Shown: positions 32,398 through 45,703 of the stretch, one piece after another
Position numbering within the stretch: position 1 is the first letter of the stretch
Layout of the letters: each line of letters begins with the position of its first letter
The notes under the pieces: model-generated
What the model was told of the DNA's origin: nothing
The model's input: the letters and a program-made list of their open reading frames with translations, nothing else
The model's database searches: none
Program-made: the position numbers and the translations under genes
From: Fusarium oxysporum f. sp. lycopersici 4287
Lineage: Eukaryota > Ascomycota > Sordariomycetes > Hypocreales > Nectriaceae
Length of the DNA: 64,000 nucleotides
Reading direction: 5' to 3'
Assembly: GCF_000149955.1 (NCBI RefSeq)
Contig: NC_030986.1
Coordinates: forward strand, 3,039,185-3,103,184

Positions 32398-33539
32398 GAT
32401 GAATACTCGACAGTAAAGATAATGAAAGGATAATTGAAATTGAAACTGAATGAATGTCAAGAAGAGAGAGTTATCCGGTTTCACGTACGCGCGTCGTAGA
32501 TTTAAAAAAGACTCCTTAAGTGAGACAAGACAGTTTTACCCAGCTCTCACCAACGGCAACAAGCTTACCCAGGAGCTACGCCCATTATGTACTTTTGGGC
32601 ACCCTGACCTTAGTTGTAACCATGCTAGCGGGCATTTTCCTTCGTAATAAACGCTCACGGTCCCAGAAGCGGCAAAATGTGTGAACCGTATCCGTAATTC
32701 CCCCAACTCTAATGATATGCAGATCACCAGCCAATCGCCGCATTTCCATGTGTTCTAGTCTAGACCATTTCGGCAGATTGGACGCCGCGACCGGTACGTA
32801 TAGCTATAGAACCGCCTTATAATCGGGTGAAACGGCCCCGTGGGGACGATGATCAATCAATACCAAAACATCTGCAATAATTTCAATTAAATTCAAACTT
32901 GAACAGGATGTATCGTTCTTGCTGTACTGTATGTTACATACACAACATGGGAGATGTGATCAACAAGGGTAGCAAGGTAGCTTGGTTTCAGAAAATGTGT
33001 CTCTATACAAGCCACTTCATATCAATAGAACTTAGTCTCTTCCTGATCGTCCAGGCGCTTTTAGAGCGTACCAACCTTGGTGCAAGTACACCGAAAGGGG
33101 AAATTCATCATCAGGTACCTAAGGAATATGAAGGTTCTGGAACATAAGAACGTCTCGATCTTCTGGGAATGGTTGGCAATCACTATTGATCCTTTAGCGT
33201 CTCAATTCATTCTTCTATCTTTGGGGTCCAGCCCGGTTATTCATAGGAAGTCTATCTCTGCTCAATAGACGCCTCCGCCAATAGTTCCTTTGCTAGCCAC
33301 AGCCATCAGAACTACTATCATATCCTCTCCTACGAGCTGTAAGATGCTCGGAAGGAACCTGGAGTGGCAGGTTGCATATTTGCACCTTGCATGACTGTCA
33401 TGTTCACCTACCCACTTTCAATGTGATCTTGAAAGTATAACCCGGCTCTTGGGCCACCGCTCGTTGGGTCGGCATCAAACAAGGTTTGATGAAGCCAACG
33501 TCATGAGTAACACGTTAGACCTTGTCAATTTAGTCTTTC
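32398..33539. other. Intergenic region, no supportable gene
   Basis: Promoter side of the CFEM gene and 3' flank of PPE1. The sequence at 32760-33000 is AT-rich. Frames at 32899-33268 show no conserved pattern. Confidence 0.4.
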
Positions 33540-34859
33540 TCATACTCTTTTGCCCTGTTTGAGAAGATCCGAAACCTTGGGAGGAAGTACGAGAGCACTC
33601 CTGTCGTTTCTGCGAAAAAAGTCGACCAGCGAAACGGCTGTCTTCTCCGGCAAATCTTCGTGGATGAAGTGACCGGCCTCAGGGAACACTTGCAAGGCAT
33701 ATTTCCCTAATCGGTCAATCAGTACACAATGTTCAGAAAGCGGCATTAGTCCAACAGTTAACTAACCCTGCATTTGACCGATGGTCAACTCGGTGTCCAG
33801 TCTGTCAGTACCAGCGAGCAGTAGGAGTTTTCCTCCCTTCGCTCCCAAGAACTTCTTGCTCAACCCTATAAACCAACCTTCCCAGTAAGGCTGTGTTGCG
33901 CCCAAGTTGGTCCGCCATCGCCACGGCCTTGTCGGGTCGTCGTTCTCGTTAAAGACGAGTAGCGCAGGAACAGATGTCCGAGCAGAAATGGAGTTTCGTA
34001 TCGTCCGAGATCGAATGTGCCATTCGATACCTGCTTGCAGAGTTGCAAAGCCCAGTGGTCTCGTAGACAAGTAGGTGTGCATGCTTTGTAGAGCATCAAT
34101 AGCGGAGCCTTCCACAACATCCAACACAGCATACCCTAAAACTGACGTTCCTAGCCTACCGGACTTGGCCAGGTCAGTAACAACTGCTCCGCCCAAGGAG
34201 TGTCCCACGAGCACTATCGGGGGCATCTCTGACCAGGCCATCTCATTCCTTGTGAGCTGCACCATACTGAACAGATCCGAAGATAGAGTGTCCAGTCTCA
34301 TGTCCAGTGCCTTGTCGCCTGGTGCATTTGTGGACCCGTGACCTCTACAGTCAATGGCCAGGATACCTGCTGTTGACAACCGCTTCTTTATTTCGGAAGC
34401 AACAACGGCGAACGACAACCCTGATGATCCTGCACCATGGTGCATCACAAACAGTGGTCCTTTCCCAACCGGTGAAGTGAGGTAGGCATGATAGACTACT
34501 TCCGGTTCCTGCTCTGACTTCAGAGACAATTCGCGCTCAAAATAGGTTGTCCAGGGGATCTGCTCCAGGGTCCTGCCGCGGGCGACTCTGTAGCCTGTCA
34601 GTCCCGCCATGTTTCACTTGAGCAAAGTGCTGATTGGAAAGTACCCTTGAGGTCGAGCGAACAGCTTCTGGTTGGGCGATGGTATGATGGTTCCTGTCGA
34701 GGAGACGGACGAGGCGGACGAGGCTGAGGAAGAGTCATCGTCGACAGGCTCCGGCAACTCAGGGAGTACATCATTCTCGTGCTCCTCGTCAACCTCGTCA
34801 AATGTATCGTTAGATATGCTGTACTTGGCCTTGGCCCATGCTCGTTGCAGGTCGCTCAT
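33540..34859 (-). CDS. PPE1: Protein phosphatase methylesterase 1
   Basis: This alpha/beta hydrolase removes the carboxyl-methyl group from the C-terminal Leu of the PP2A catalytic subunit, controlling holoenzyme assembly. There are three exons on the minus strand: 34645..34859, 33767..34587 and 33540..33706. The introns are 57 and 60 nt, and the joins give ARPQG-VARGRTLEQIPW and IGQMQG-KYALQVFPEAGH. The product is 400 residues. The nucleophile elbow is GHSLGGA with Ser202. The oxyanion region is MHHGAGSSGLSF at about 120. The acid is probably in LAGTDRLDTE and the catalytic His is in PEAGHFIHED. The N-terminal 70 residues are acidic and Ser-rich. I started at the Met of MSDLQRAWAKAKYS; the frame is open a little further upstream. 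Confidence 0.95.
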
Positions 34860-37800
34860 GATAGATACGGTGTGTAGATGGCGTAGGTTCCATTCGCACT
34901 GCCAATATGCCAAAACAGAAGCGAACGGCACAAGGCGCTCCTGGTGCTGACACTCGTGGTAGCCTCTAGCTTTCTACGAGCGACGTCGCTTTCGATTAGC
35001 ACAGTATGGGAGCCGCAGTAGTGTCCTCTGATGTCTTTAGCAACTGGTGATGATGGTCGGGCGATACCCACGTCAGCCAACCAGCACAATCCAAATCAAT
35101 TTGCCTTTGCAAACACTGGGGCATAGTGTGTGTGTTTCAAGTGCACACTGTATCTATACGGAAATCGATAGCAAATCTACAGTGCGGATATTTTCTTCAT
35201 GTGGTTTCTATCCATTGTTTTATTTTCCTAATAAAACCTCGTCATTAAGTTGGTAGGTTGTCTTGTAACAATACTGTTCCTTTACTTACCTGAGAACGGC
35301 TTCTTTGTGAACGCAGACACGTCTTTTACTAAGGAAAGCCATTTCGACCGGTCAGTACTTAGTTGAGTCTCGAACAACAAGTTGACTACATTTTATATGC
35401 AACCTCGGCTATTCCTAGTATGTCGTTTAATTCGATAACAACTGATCGAGGTGTCATCAAAGCCCAAGCATCAATATTCCCACATCTCCATGTCCGATCA
35501 AGCCACTGTGAATTGACATGGCTATCTCGTCAAAAGGTTAAGCTTCTGGCCACACTGTTCTCTGATAGGGCCACAAAGTTCTGGCTCGGCGCGTCGCCTA
35601 GATCTTAGGCTCAACGCATCTTGACTATAGCATCATAGTTTCATTCTTTAGATGTTGAAAGGTCTGTCTGACACCCACACATGCAGTAGCTCACTTCTTC
35701 GACAGCCTGAGGGGCGACGGCTGCTTGACCCTCGTGGGGAGGGGAGGGAAAGTGGAAAATCCTATCACGATGTCAATATAGTATAACTGCAGGTACTTTC
35801 CACGGCTATTTGCCCGCCCCTTTCTTTTTGACCTAGGGAAGAATCAAGGGCAGTTTATTGGCAGCCAAGAACAAGTATTCACGTTGAACAATTCGTCTAC
35901 CCTGTAGCCGATATATAGACAATTTGGATCACCACCAACACAAATGCCTCGGAATTTTCTGAACCCCTTCTGCTTCACGAGACACTCGGCCGAGCAAGAA
36001 ACATCGCCTGCCCGAACCCCTGTCGGCAAAAGAAACAGGAACCTTGTTCGACGCCGAATCAACCTGAACAGGTTTAGCAGCCCACCGTTCACCGTTCGAG
36101 TGCCTAATCTTGCTCAAGCGACTTCGCTGGCGCTCAGCTAGCGGCTCTAAGATTCCATGTTCCTGCATCCTGGTCCGATATTGTGGTGCTGGCAAACGAG
36201 AACTCAATATGAAAATTGCCCTCCAGCATCTGTTGACTGCAGAGAGGAATGGAGAACAAGCTAAATAAAGCAGCAAAGTGGCACAGGAGGAGACAGAAAG
36301 AAAGCTAGAAAACCAGTGACAAATATTAAGGTCAAAGAAAGCACGTCACGCAATTGTCATTCGCATTTGTGATCGACATGACCTTAACTCTCATTGGTTG
36401 CAGCGCGAGTGTATCTGTCCTCGGATATCGCAACCTCACCGATGTGGCCGGGATCACACAGATACTCACAACTCTTGAGCAGCTGTTGGCTGCATAACCC
36501 AGGACGTTCACGTAGAAAATAGAATAATAGAATCTATGACCTTTACAACTTTTTAGTGCGCTGCCTTGATCTGTACACTGGCAGAGACGTACAAATAGAC
36601 ATCAGAAGAGGGGTGGTGCAAGAAATTATGGTGTGAATTACCCACAAACTAAAGAGTCGCTCCCTTTAGAGCATTTTCTTGATGCTTGTCAAGCTGCTTG
36701 AATCACTCGTAAAAGGTAGACAGGCCTGGGCGATTTGAGTAATGTCATGGTATCCGCGTAGTAGTGGAATGGCTGTGAATAAGAACCGCTACTGGCATGA
36801 ACTCGTAAACTGTGCAATCCCAGGGCGACGACTCCTGGCCCCATTTCTTTTTCTTTTCGAAAGACTTCAACATGCAAATCCTTGACAAGGACACGAACGA
36901 CATGACCTCAGTGGCCTGTATATGTGGGAGATACAATTCAGAAGGCTGGGATCTCCGACTGCATGGATTTCAGGTCACAGGTCTTCTCCTCACAGACCAT
37001 GATGGGACAAAGTGTCTCTCGGATATTTTTGTAATAGTTCCAAGGGCAAGATCTGAGACTTGAGAGAGCCATCTCACGGTGGCGCCGCCTCCAACAGCCT
37101 GGCGTAAAGATCTAGTGATCGTCAAATAAGATCTTTCGGGGGATCCGAGAGACAGAATGCTTCAGTTGATATTTCCCCGAACTCTCACCAACTTGACGGA
37201 TTCAAATGGTGGGGGTGGCTTTTGAAAGTGAATGAGTATGCCCCGACAATATGGATAACCTTCAAGTTAGCGGCGTAACTATTGAGAGCCTTGAGAGCCC
37301 GCGACGAATTAGTTCAGAGCCGCTGCAATCATCGCTATGTTTTCGCATCTGGATAATGTCTGAGAAGGTCCTGACATCTATCCCTAGAATTGGGCATTGT
37401 GTAACACTTGCGGTTGGCATGGGGCACGGAAAATTGTTGGCCAATAACCATGTCAGTCAGTTGCTGCAAGGGCTTGTGTTATGATACAGGGACTCGCAAC
37501 CTAGTCTCATTCTGATAACGAATTTCTTTCCACGCTGGGTGTCTGTGTGGAGTGTTGAATGACAACTCATTCAGATATTTGGAAATGAAACCACAGTTGA
37601 AATGTGACACGCTTGGTCGATGGACGGTTTTCCCTTGGAGTTCTCCTTGGTTAGAATAATTCTCACCCTCCCAAGACGCTGGATCTCAGCGCGCGGGCTC
37701 AAGCCACATTTCAAATTGAATTCCTGGAAGTTGGTAGGTTGGCCATCTGCGAGGATCCAGGGACAGAAGCCTCCCCCACCAGATCGACATACAGTCAGAC

Positions 37801-40800
37801 CCTGATGAATTTGGGGTTGTTTTTCCTGTCCAGCCTGTCTATTCAATGGCATGGGTGTAGCGTAAGTGATGTGATTATGAGGGGCGGTTTTGCTTTGCAA
37901 AGTTCGGCATTGCCAACATGTTGTAAGATGTCTAATGTAAGGCCATTATTGGCGATGGGCCAATAGGGGTACTCGGACCTGAGACGTACATAACCCCTCG
38001 TTATCTGAATGGTCAGTGTATAGGAGCTACGATGATCCAGCTGATGGCCGCTTCACGTAAATTGCTCAATAAGAAGACTTTGCTATCCAGCGCCAAATAC
38101 TCAGAGCATTGGGCTTCTGGAGAAGGTGTCTCAGTTGCAAAGATACCGTACAAACTGAATAAATTGAGTAGTGCCTATGGGTCCGCGCTAGGCCTTTTCA
38201 ATCAGCCGATTTGCTGACTGATGCATAAAGATCTGACGTTTTGCTAAAAAGCACCATTGGTCAAATGAACGCAGTAGCTCAGACCCACAGGCACTACTCA
38301 ATTTAATCAGTTTATACGGTAGAGGCAGAGGCCATCTCTGACATATTACCTGCCTCAGCTTTTTCGTCAGGTCTGTCCGTCAGCCAATCAGGTAATAGGA
38401 CCATGTCGACGGACTAAAACTTCCATTCTTACCAAACACACTTCAAGAGGCTTGTCGCGGCACATGACCCGGAGGCCGTGTACCTGTACGGGCCGCGCAA
38501 AAGAATGTGCTAATGTCAAGGAGATATTGCGTAGATCTGATCTGCTATTGGCGAGCCGGCACTTGACAAGGTTGGTGGAGAAAAAAAGCAGCTGAAGTGG
38601 GGAGACTAAGGTGTAGCACAGGTAAGATGGGCTCTCAAAGGGATCTGTGCACCCAAGGCAACCCCAGATAGGAAGTTCAGTGCACGTCAAGGAACGTGCA
38701 CGTGCGGGATGCTCGATTCCCGTCAATCAGTGGGTGGGCAGCTCCCTCCCATGCCAAGCTGGGTTTGGCTCTCACAGTCTCACAGGAGATGGAGGCAGGT
38801 TAGGCAGGTCTTCTCCGCTGTAGGAGAAGCCTTAGCTAGGTCTTAGATTTTTGGTCCTCAAGTCGCAGCTTCTTGGAAACACCCAATCCCAAGTCAACGT
38901 CGCTCATCTCCCCTCAAGCCATTGCTCTCTGGTGTTTCTTAGCTTCGTGTCTATTGGCACTAATATTTCCGCAGACTTCGCCCCGACGCCCGTCCATTTA
39001 GCGCCGGGAGTATCCTCAGATCGACGTGAAGCCTCTGTCGGGAAGATCTTGAACTCTTTAGCCATCCCGAATTCATGATGCCCCGGACACGGCATCACTT
39101 CTTCTATTTATCTGGAAGCAGACGTGCTCACCAATATCCTTTTGGCCCGTGTCTGCGTAAGCTTGCGCCCAGTCAACTCCCTTCCTTCCAGCACTGCTGA
39201 AAAGGAGTGGTCATCTCGCACCAAGACACCATTGGCATGGAACCTACCAAAACATCAGCTAGGTGGCGTCTTTTAACACCGCTGCATGTCTTTAGTTGCA
39301 GACGCATTCTCAGGTTGATGTTGTGTGAAGGGTCAGGCTCGTATTGGTCTGTGGTGTTCTCAGACCTCGTTGCCAACTTGAAGGAGGGGGCACTGCTGGG
39401 TACAGGGGCTTTGCAATCAATTTGCGACAGGCTCTTGCTCATTGAAACTCGGTCGCTGAAATCCTTATATGTGCCGGGATTTTGGAGCTGCTGGGTCTGA
39501 TGCCAGAGTACCAGTACAGTCATCGTGCTCACCTGGCGACATCCACAAAAATTTGAACGTCAAGAGATCGGCAAATCGATACCTGCAGCGCTTACGGCGA
39601 TAGACATTTGCCAAGCGAGGTTTCTTGTGATAATCTCGCGTGTGTGCGAATCTGCAGAGCTGTCAGAGCACAGAGGGAAGCGCACAGACATACGACATCA
39701 ACTTCTCTGAATAAGGAGGGTATTATACCCGAGTTGAGAACTGACCTGGCTCACATAACGCACACTGAGTGGTTTTGCGTTCTGGCTGAACCTTGTTTTC
39801 CGACCCCTTTGCCGCATTGGGACTACCTTGCGGACTGATCAACAACTTTGCTTACCCACAAATTGGTCGATGCCAGGTTCAGCTGGGATGTTAATGGGTT
39901 TGTGTTATAATTTTTTGGACTTTGCAGTTGGAGCGTCAAGGCCCCTAGGACACACCCAGTCGAGCCCCGCCTTTGAGATTCCCAAAATCGAACAGGAATA
40001 TGAAAATCTGACTGATGATCCGCGCCTTGTCCGATTCTCAGGGCCATTTGTTCCTCAATTGGGCCAGGATATATACCGACAAAACCCGTTGGCCTTTTGT
40101 AGGCGACTTAATCTTTGCTTTTTTTTTTCTTCTTCGCCAAATGTGGCCGACCCGCCCTGGACGTCAATGAGCAAATAGATATCAGTACATGCACATATCA
40201 ATCAGTGGAGAGAAGGGGTAACATCAACGAGCTGAGACGCACGTACTGTATTTGTAACGCGCCAATTTGACTTCTCGGGTACGACTATGATTAATGGTAC
40301 TTCAGGAACCATCGACAACTCACAGGTGGCAGCTCTAATTATTTCCAAGGGTAAAAAAATAGGATGTCTATGGTTGCCCTGGAAGCTTTGCTTCAAATTG
40401 TCATATTGCCCCTTATCTGTAAATTATTGGCTGACCAGATATGCTTCTATCATCCTTATAGAGCCTACTGGATCAGAGTTTGGTACTTACGATGCCGCAC
40501 TGTCAATGGTTCACACTAATCAAGCCAGCTCTTTATGTCTACTGGGACTGATGCAGGAGAATGGTTATCGCTCACGTCAACATCAATGCCCCATGCTCAT
40601 GCACCGCAACTCATGGGCCATCAAGTCTATGGCATCGGGGCCCCGGCTTTCTTGCCCTGGTGCCCCGGTCCCGGCATTCATATCCTGACAGGGGTGACGG
40701 CCTCGTACTGTAAGCCTCACAAGCAAGAGTGCTTGTTGTGCTGTTGGCTAGGTTCCTCCGCAAGCCGCCATCACCGAACGCAGCTCAGTGGAGGTTGGAG

Positions 40801-42221
40801 CCACTATACTCTATGGCCCAGCGTACGACCTAAACTTCATAGGATCTTAGGTCGGGGAGCACCTCTCGATAGTTGATAACCCTTGATGAGCTCACATTTC
40901 TTTCTGATTCTGGTTGTGAGGCCCCGCGTTATGATTTAGCCGCTCTTGTGTTGGGAAGCATCGAGACACTTAAATTGACACTACTGAACCACCGCGCTTG
41001 TTGAAAAATCACTTGGGAAATCAACTGTGTGATATTGTCCATATCACCCTTGTTGCCTCCAAGGATCTTCAGGCTTACTTTTGATCTTGCATCCCAGTTG
41101 GCACTTATGCTGGCAGGCCCATCTTCCGCGGCCCTGGGCCAGGAATGTCTTGGCCGCTTGTCATCAACAAACTTACGTGCTGTTACTTCAGCGGTAGTGC
41201 TAGCCCACCACCGCCGGGGCAAGTCGAGAAAAGAAAAGACATCCAGGCAGTGAAATATACTAGGGAAGGTATTGAACATCATCGACCTCTGACCTGTCGA
41301 TAACCGCTTAGGTAGCCCATGTTGCACCCAGCTTGCTCTGGGCCAATATATCATCACGGTGGCGCTCCAACTACTTCGTTGTCACCACCCTTTTTATTAT
41401 CCACCATTTTAGTCGTCGGTACTCATCAGTGCTAAATCCACAAGAGACTGCATACTAGACCACCTTGGTCGGTTTAGCCTCCGACTCGATCTGAATCCCT
41501 CACCCCCCCAGACCCCCCCTTTCCTGGTCCATGGTTTAGTTGCCGCTAGATACATTATCTTTAAGAGCAAAGACCCTTGTCTGCGTTGACCCTAGAAGTC
41601 GATCGTCTTCGGGACCAGAGGTCAAATACATGCCAGGGACCACATTTTGATCTGGTCAGAAACCTGATCCTATTATTGTTACCATCTTTGAGCTTGATCT
41701 TCCCTCACAACGTACCTTTACCTGCTGCCGCGCTGGGAGCATCTTCTTCGTTGCTTTCTCTTTGTGACAGATTCAGAAAGCCCTGCTGGTCAAAGTATAC
41801 TTCGTTCCCATCAAAAACGGTATCACCATTGCGACCCAGGTTCTTCAGTAACGTCTCCAAGGACGTTCTCTATTATACTGCTTCGTCTTGTGTACCGATA
41901 CTGTAAGGTATCGGTACTTCTATCCAAGTGTGTCGTCCCCGACATACCACCTCTGCAAAATTTCTAGCTCCAGTTACAGCTTGCACAAGCTCTCGACTCA
42001 ACTCGATCCGATTGTTCATTCTTTTCAAGCAGGCAAATTCGTCTCATGCTTTCGAATGCTCAAAGAGTGCCCAGCTAAACTCATTGCCGACAACTTCAAT
42101 CACAACCACTGCACTGCACTGCACAGTGTCCATGGCCATCGCGATAACGTCGCAGGACTGCTCGAAACTTTATTCGTTGGGAGCTGGTAATTCGTGGGAG
42201 AGTACATCATCCGAGCTTCCC
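34860..42221. other. Gene-poor region of about 7.3 kb
   Basis: I find no frame longer than about 140 codons with gene-like content on either strand. A 65-residue frame at 35944-36141 (+) with TATATA 25-30 bp before it is the only mildly gene-like one. A 46-bp inverted repeat is at 38145-38320. From about 41400 to 42220 the sequence becomes pyrimidine-rich and resembles the long leader or promoter of the Zn2Cys6 gene. Long regulatory upstream regions are common for fungal developmental regulators, but non-coding transcripts or gene relics are also possible. Confidence 0.45.
38145..38320. repeat. 46-bp imperfect inverted repeat with 84-bp loop (MITE-like)
   Basis: The left arm at 38145-38190 and right arm at 38275-38320 are reverse complements at 41 of 46 positions. 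Outward of the arms the similarity stops sharply. The loop has no open frame of note. The shape is that of a short terminal-inverted-repeat or foldback element or its remnant. No target-site duplication was established. Confidence 0.7.
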
Positions 42222-43625
42222 ATGATTGGCGTTATGTCTTACCACTATCCACCACTCTCCCCTGCCGACAATGAGATGGGTATACCGCCCCAAGGCTTCA
42301 TGCCTTCCTATACGCTTCCTTCTCAACAACTCTGTTCTATGACGATGGTCGACCCTCATGCCCCGTCACTAGGTCAAGATCATGGCCTGGATATGAAGGG
42401 GTCCTACTCAGCACCGAACAATGCTGCCTTACTGGCTTCTGAGGCAGAAGAACAACAGCAAAACGGGAACTTGGGCGAGAAGAAAAGAAACAAGCTGGGT
42501 TACCATCGTACTTCGGTGGCTTGTGGTAGGTCTAGGTCTGCCAATACATGAGTGTACTCGTCTTAACTTGTTTTCACAAGGTCACTGCCGGCGCCGAAAG
42601 ATCAGATGCATCACGTCGCCTAATGATACCCAAGGACGCTGTATCAACTGCATTCGTTTGAAGAAAGATTGCAGTTTCTTCCCTGTAGACCAAGCATCGA
42701 TTGACGATTCACGAAGCAAGCAAACATCGAAATCTTCTACAGGTCCAAAAGGGAGCTCGGCAACATCGTCTCCAGCAACTCCGATCAGCAATCCAGTTGA
42801 GCAGCCGAAGAAGACAAAGCCACCGTTTGTGCCATCTTCAAAAAGACCTGGACCAATTACAGTTCCCAAAATTACAAAAGCTGAAGGAGTCAAAGGGTTT
42901 CCACCTCAAACAAAAGGTTCATCTATGATCATCAACCTTTTATCATTTTAAACTAATTAAGAGTTGCAGCTTCAGGGACTTCACCTACAAGTATGACCCC
43001 TCCGGAAGCGGGAAACCAACATCCTACCAGCTGGATAATTACAGCACCCGAGCACAGCCCAACTTCGTCCTCGAATTTGAGTACTCCATGGCATACATAT
43101 GCCACAGGATCTCCAATGAGTGCGCAATTTTCTCCATTTACCTCAGTGAACCACTCCCCATCTGGCTGGCCCCCTGTGAACTCGGAGCCAGTACCCCAGG
43201 GTGACATGGACATAGCTTGGGGTCAGTTTGCACCACCAACACGGTCCATGTCGTACGGAGGAGAGCCTCTGTCCAGCGGCCATCCTTCTCAGTACTCTTT
43301 GATGGCCCCAGGTCGACAATTCGAGCGAAGGCCATCCGCTTTGTCCGATGCCTATACGACTTCTATGAGCGGTATGGTCCCTGGGTTCGATGGCTCCAGC
43401 ATGAACACAGCGGTTCCGTTCCCACCAAACGCGGTGCCTGCGACCAACTACGCAGCATGGAACCAAACGCAGGCATATCCTGGATACACATATGTGAAGA
43501 ATCAAGAGACCTACGGTGATGATTGGTCTCACGAAAGGAGGGGGCAAGACCGGCAACTTCAGGGGAACTCTGGTCAACAGGTCATAAATAACGCGACCAT
43601 GAATGCATATCAAACCCAACGATAA
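42222..43625 (+). CDS. Zn(II)2Cys6 transcription factor
   Basis: This is a probable DNA-binding regulator of fungal type. There are three exons, 42222..42525, 42581..42916 and 42964..43625; the introns are 55 and 47 nt with TTAAC/CTAAT-like branch sites, and phases agree for 467 codons in the long form counted from 42132 or 433 residues from 42222. The binuclear cluster is exact: Cys101-x2-Cys104-x6-Cys111-x10-Cys122-x2-Cys125-x6-Cys132, within HRTSVACGHCRRRKIRC. It splits across intron 1, which cuts the Gly102 codon. Basic LRRKK-like residues (IRLKKDC) follow. The rest is Ser/Thr/Pro- and Gln-rich with no fungal_trans middle homology region, so this is a compact regulator. The start is uncertain (42132, 42222 or 42234 are all in frame). 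The target pathway is unknown. Confidence 0.85.
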
Positions 43626-45703
43626 TGGTATACAGCACAGAAGATATCTTGGGCTTGTAATAAGACGAGAACGGTTCATGGTGGCGGCGTTGATGACTTG
43701 CTCAGTCCGTCAAGTGATCTGAGTAAGACTTATAATGATATATATATCCTATTTTGGTGTTACTCTGCTGTGTTACTGTGAACTGACGAACAGTCTGCAG
43801 CCTTTTGAATCTCACTTTGCCATAAATCCAGTTATTGATTAAGCCCACTTGTGCAGTTACTTCAGAAGGCCAAGGTGCAGCAAATGTGGTGTTATACCAA
43901 CATCGATGGGAAGAAAGCAATCCTGAACGTGAAAAATCACAACTGACTATGTGTTTCATTAAGTTTGAACATGTGACTTTACTGCATAGCTCTGACCCGA
44001 CTGATGTGGGCATGAACTGAAAATTCATATTTGGATTTGGACTTTCCCCGAGGTAGCCTTGTGGACTAAGACTGGCTTTTAATCCTTTTTTCATCAAACG
44101 AAAACTCGTCTTTTTCCCATCCTTTCACGGCATTGATTGGATTCTGAATCCGCCTGTCTCTGTAAACGTCGAATCAAAAGTCTTGCCTTTGTTCTGATAA
44201 CCACATATAGCTCGACATCTGTGTATATCCTGGGGCAATGGAGAAACTACCACATTGAGTGTATGAGTCATTTTTGCCATGCATAGCAGTGAACAATCCA
44301 CCCTATCTTGGCATCAGGTTCTTGAAGTTGTTCTTTTTTCCTAGTATCAAGCTTCCGTGATATCTCAATAGTACTAGACAAGGATCCCCAAATACCTGTG
44401 CTAATATGTAAGTAGAAGAAGGTTTCAGGTATCAAAAACTAAGATACAGCCTCATGTCTTGTTCGTGGCTCATAGGCGGTGGCAGTCTCCCTATCCGTTC
44501 TAGGTATCTTTCCCATCCTCATTTATCTAGCCCGGAAGATAACCAGACGAGACAGAGAGCACATAATTGAACAACCCATCTAATAGAAAAGGCCTTGGTC
44601 TTAACGAGGTGTCATCATCTGTCCAGAAAACCAGGAGAGCAAGAGCTGAGATGAACCAAGAGAAGCTTAGGGTCACACCGACCAAACACATGGCGTGGTC
44701 TGCCATTCCAGTGTCTTTTTCACTGCCAGGGGATACAAAGGGCAGCAATTTTGATTTCATTTGAAATTTGCGACCGAGTGTACTATCGGGTGGTTGACGT
44801 TATCGAGGATGAGCTTTTGGCTGAGGCAGAGATACTAGGCCGGGCAACCTGTCGTGCAGATTTCGTCTACCATACTACCAGACACTCCTCCATAATTTAT
44901 CTCGGGAATTTGACATTGATATATGGTGTTTTAGTGTTATAGGATTATTCGGGGTTTTTTTTCATGCAGGTGGGAGGAGTCCCCCCCCCCCCAAGGATCT
45001 CCAGGAGCTCAACAGTTGAGATGTAAATTGTTGAAGCAAGTACATATAAGCCCATGAATGATGAGCCAACTCATTATTTTACTTAGCTTCAAGTACTGGA
45101 TAGTTAGGTGATCAGAAATTTCCTGGAAGGGTTGAATTATTTATGAGTTTGTAGTAAAGTCAAACTTTGTGATATATGAACGACCATTCCCTATAGAAAA
45201 ATCAGGTGGTTATTAGCATAGTTATTGAGAGTATTTGTGGGATAAAGGCAAATATTCATTCTAACTAAGAGTGTGTGTAAGATAAAGTGTTCTTTTTAGT
45301 ATGTCGCCTTGTTCTATCTCTGGGATATTAATAAGATTTACATAAACTTGATGCCTGCACTTGAGATCTACTAAATGTGTCTTGATAAGAGCCATGCTCA
45401 GTAGTAACAAATTTCGAATGTTTCCAGTTATTATATCTACAGCAACAGTTGGGGTGATGGTCTGTTATTATATATTCTCAGGATCGTTCAGAGCTAATCT
45501 CTCTTTATCTTCCCTTTGAAAAGTAAGGACCTAGGCACAATGGAGAGGAATGAGTCGCAAGCAGCACAGAAGGGGAGAATATTATCTGCTTCAAATGTGC
45601 AAGGTATTACTATCCTGTAGAGATCCGATGATATCTTAAGATATCCAGGTGCTGTGTTGCATGAGAACTGGCGTTTCCTGACACGACAGTGCAAAAAGTG
45701 ACT
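43626..45703. other. Intergenic region with an AT-rich part and a C12 run
   Basis: About 2.1 kb. A 77-codon minus-strand frame at 44527-44760 has one hydrophobic segment (CLVGVTLSFSWFISALALLVFW) but no second support. A run of 12 C lies at 44981-44992, and 45000-45480 is visibly AT-rich with no frame. Otherwise nothing is seen. Confidence 0.4.

Noticed and set aside
35944..36141. 65-codon plus-strand frame with a TATATA upstream
   Set aside because: Looks mildly gene-like but is short, motif-free and alone in a gene-free stretch; not enough to call.
44527..44760. 77-codon minus-strand frame with one hydrophobic segment
   Set aside because: No conserved residues recognised and no splice or promoter support; kept only as a remark in the intergenic entry.
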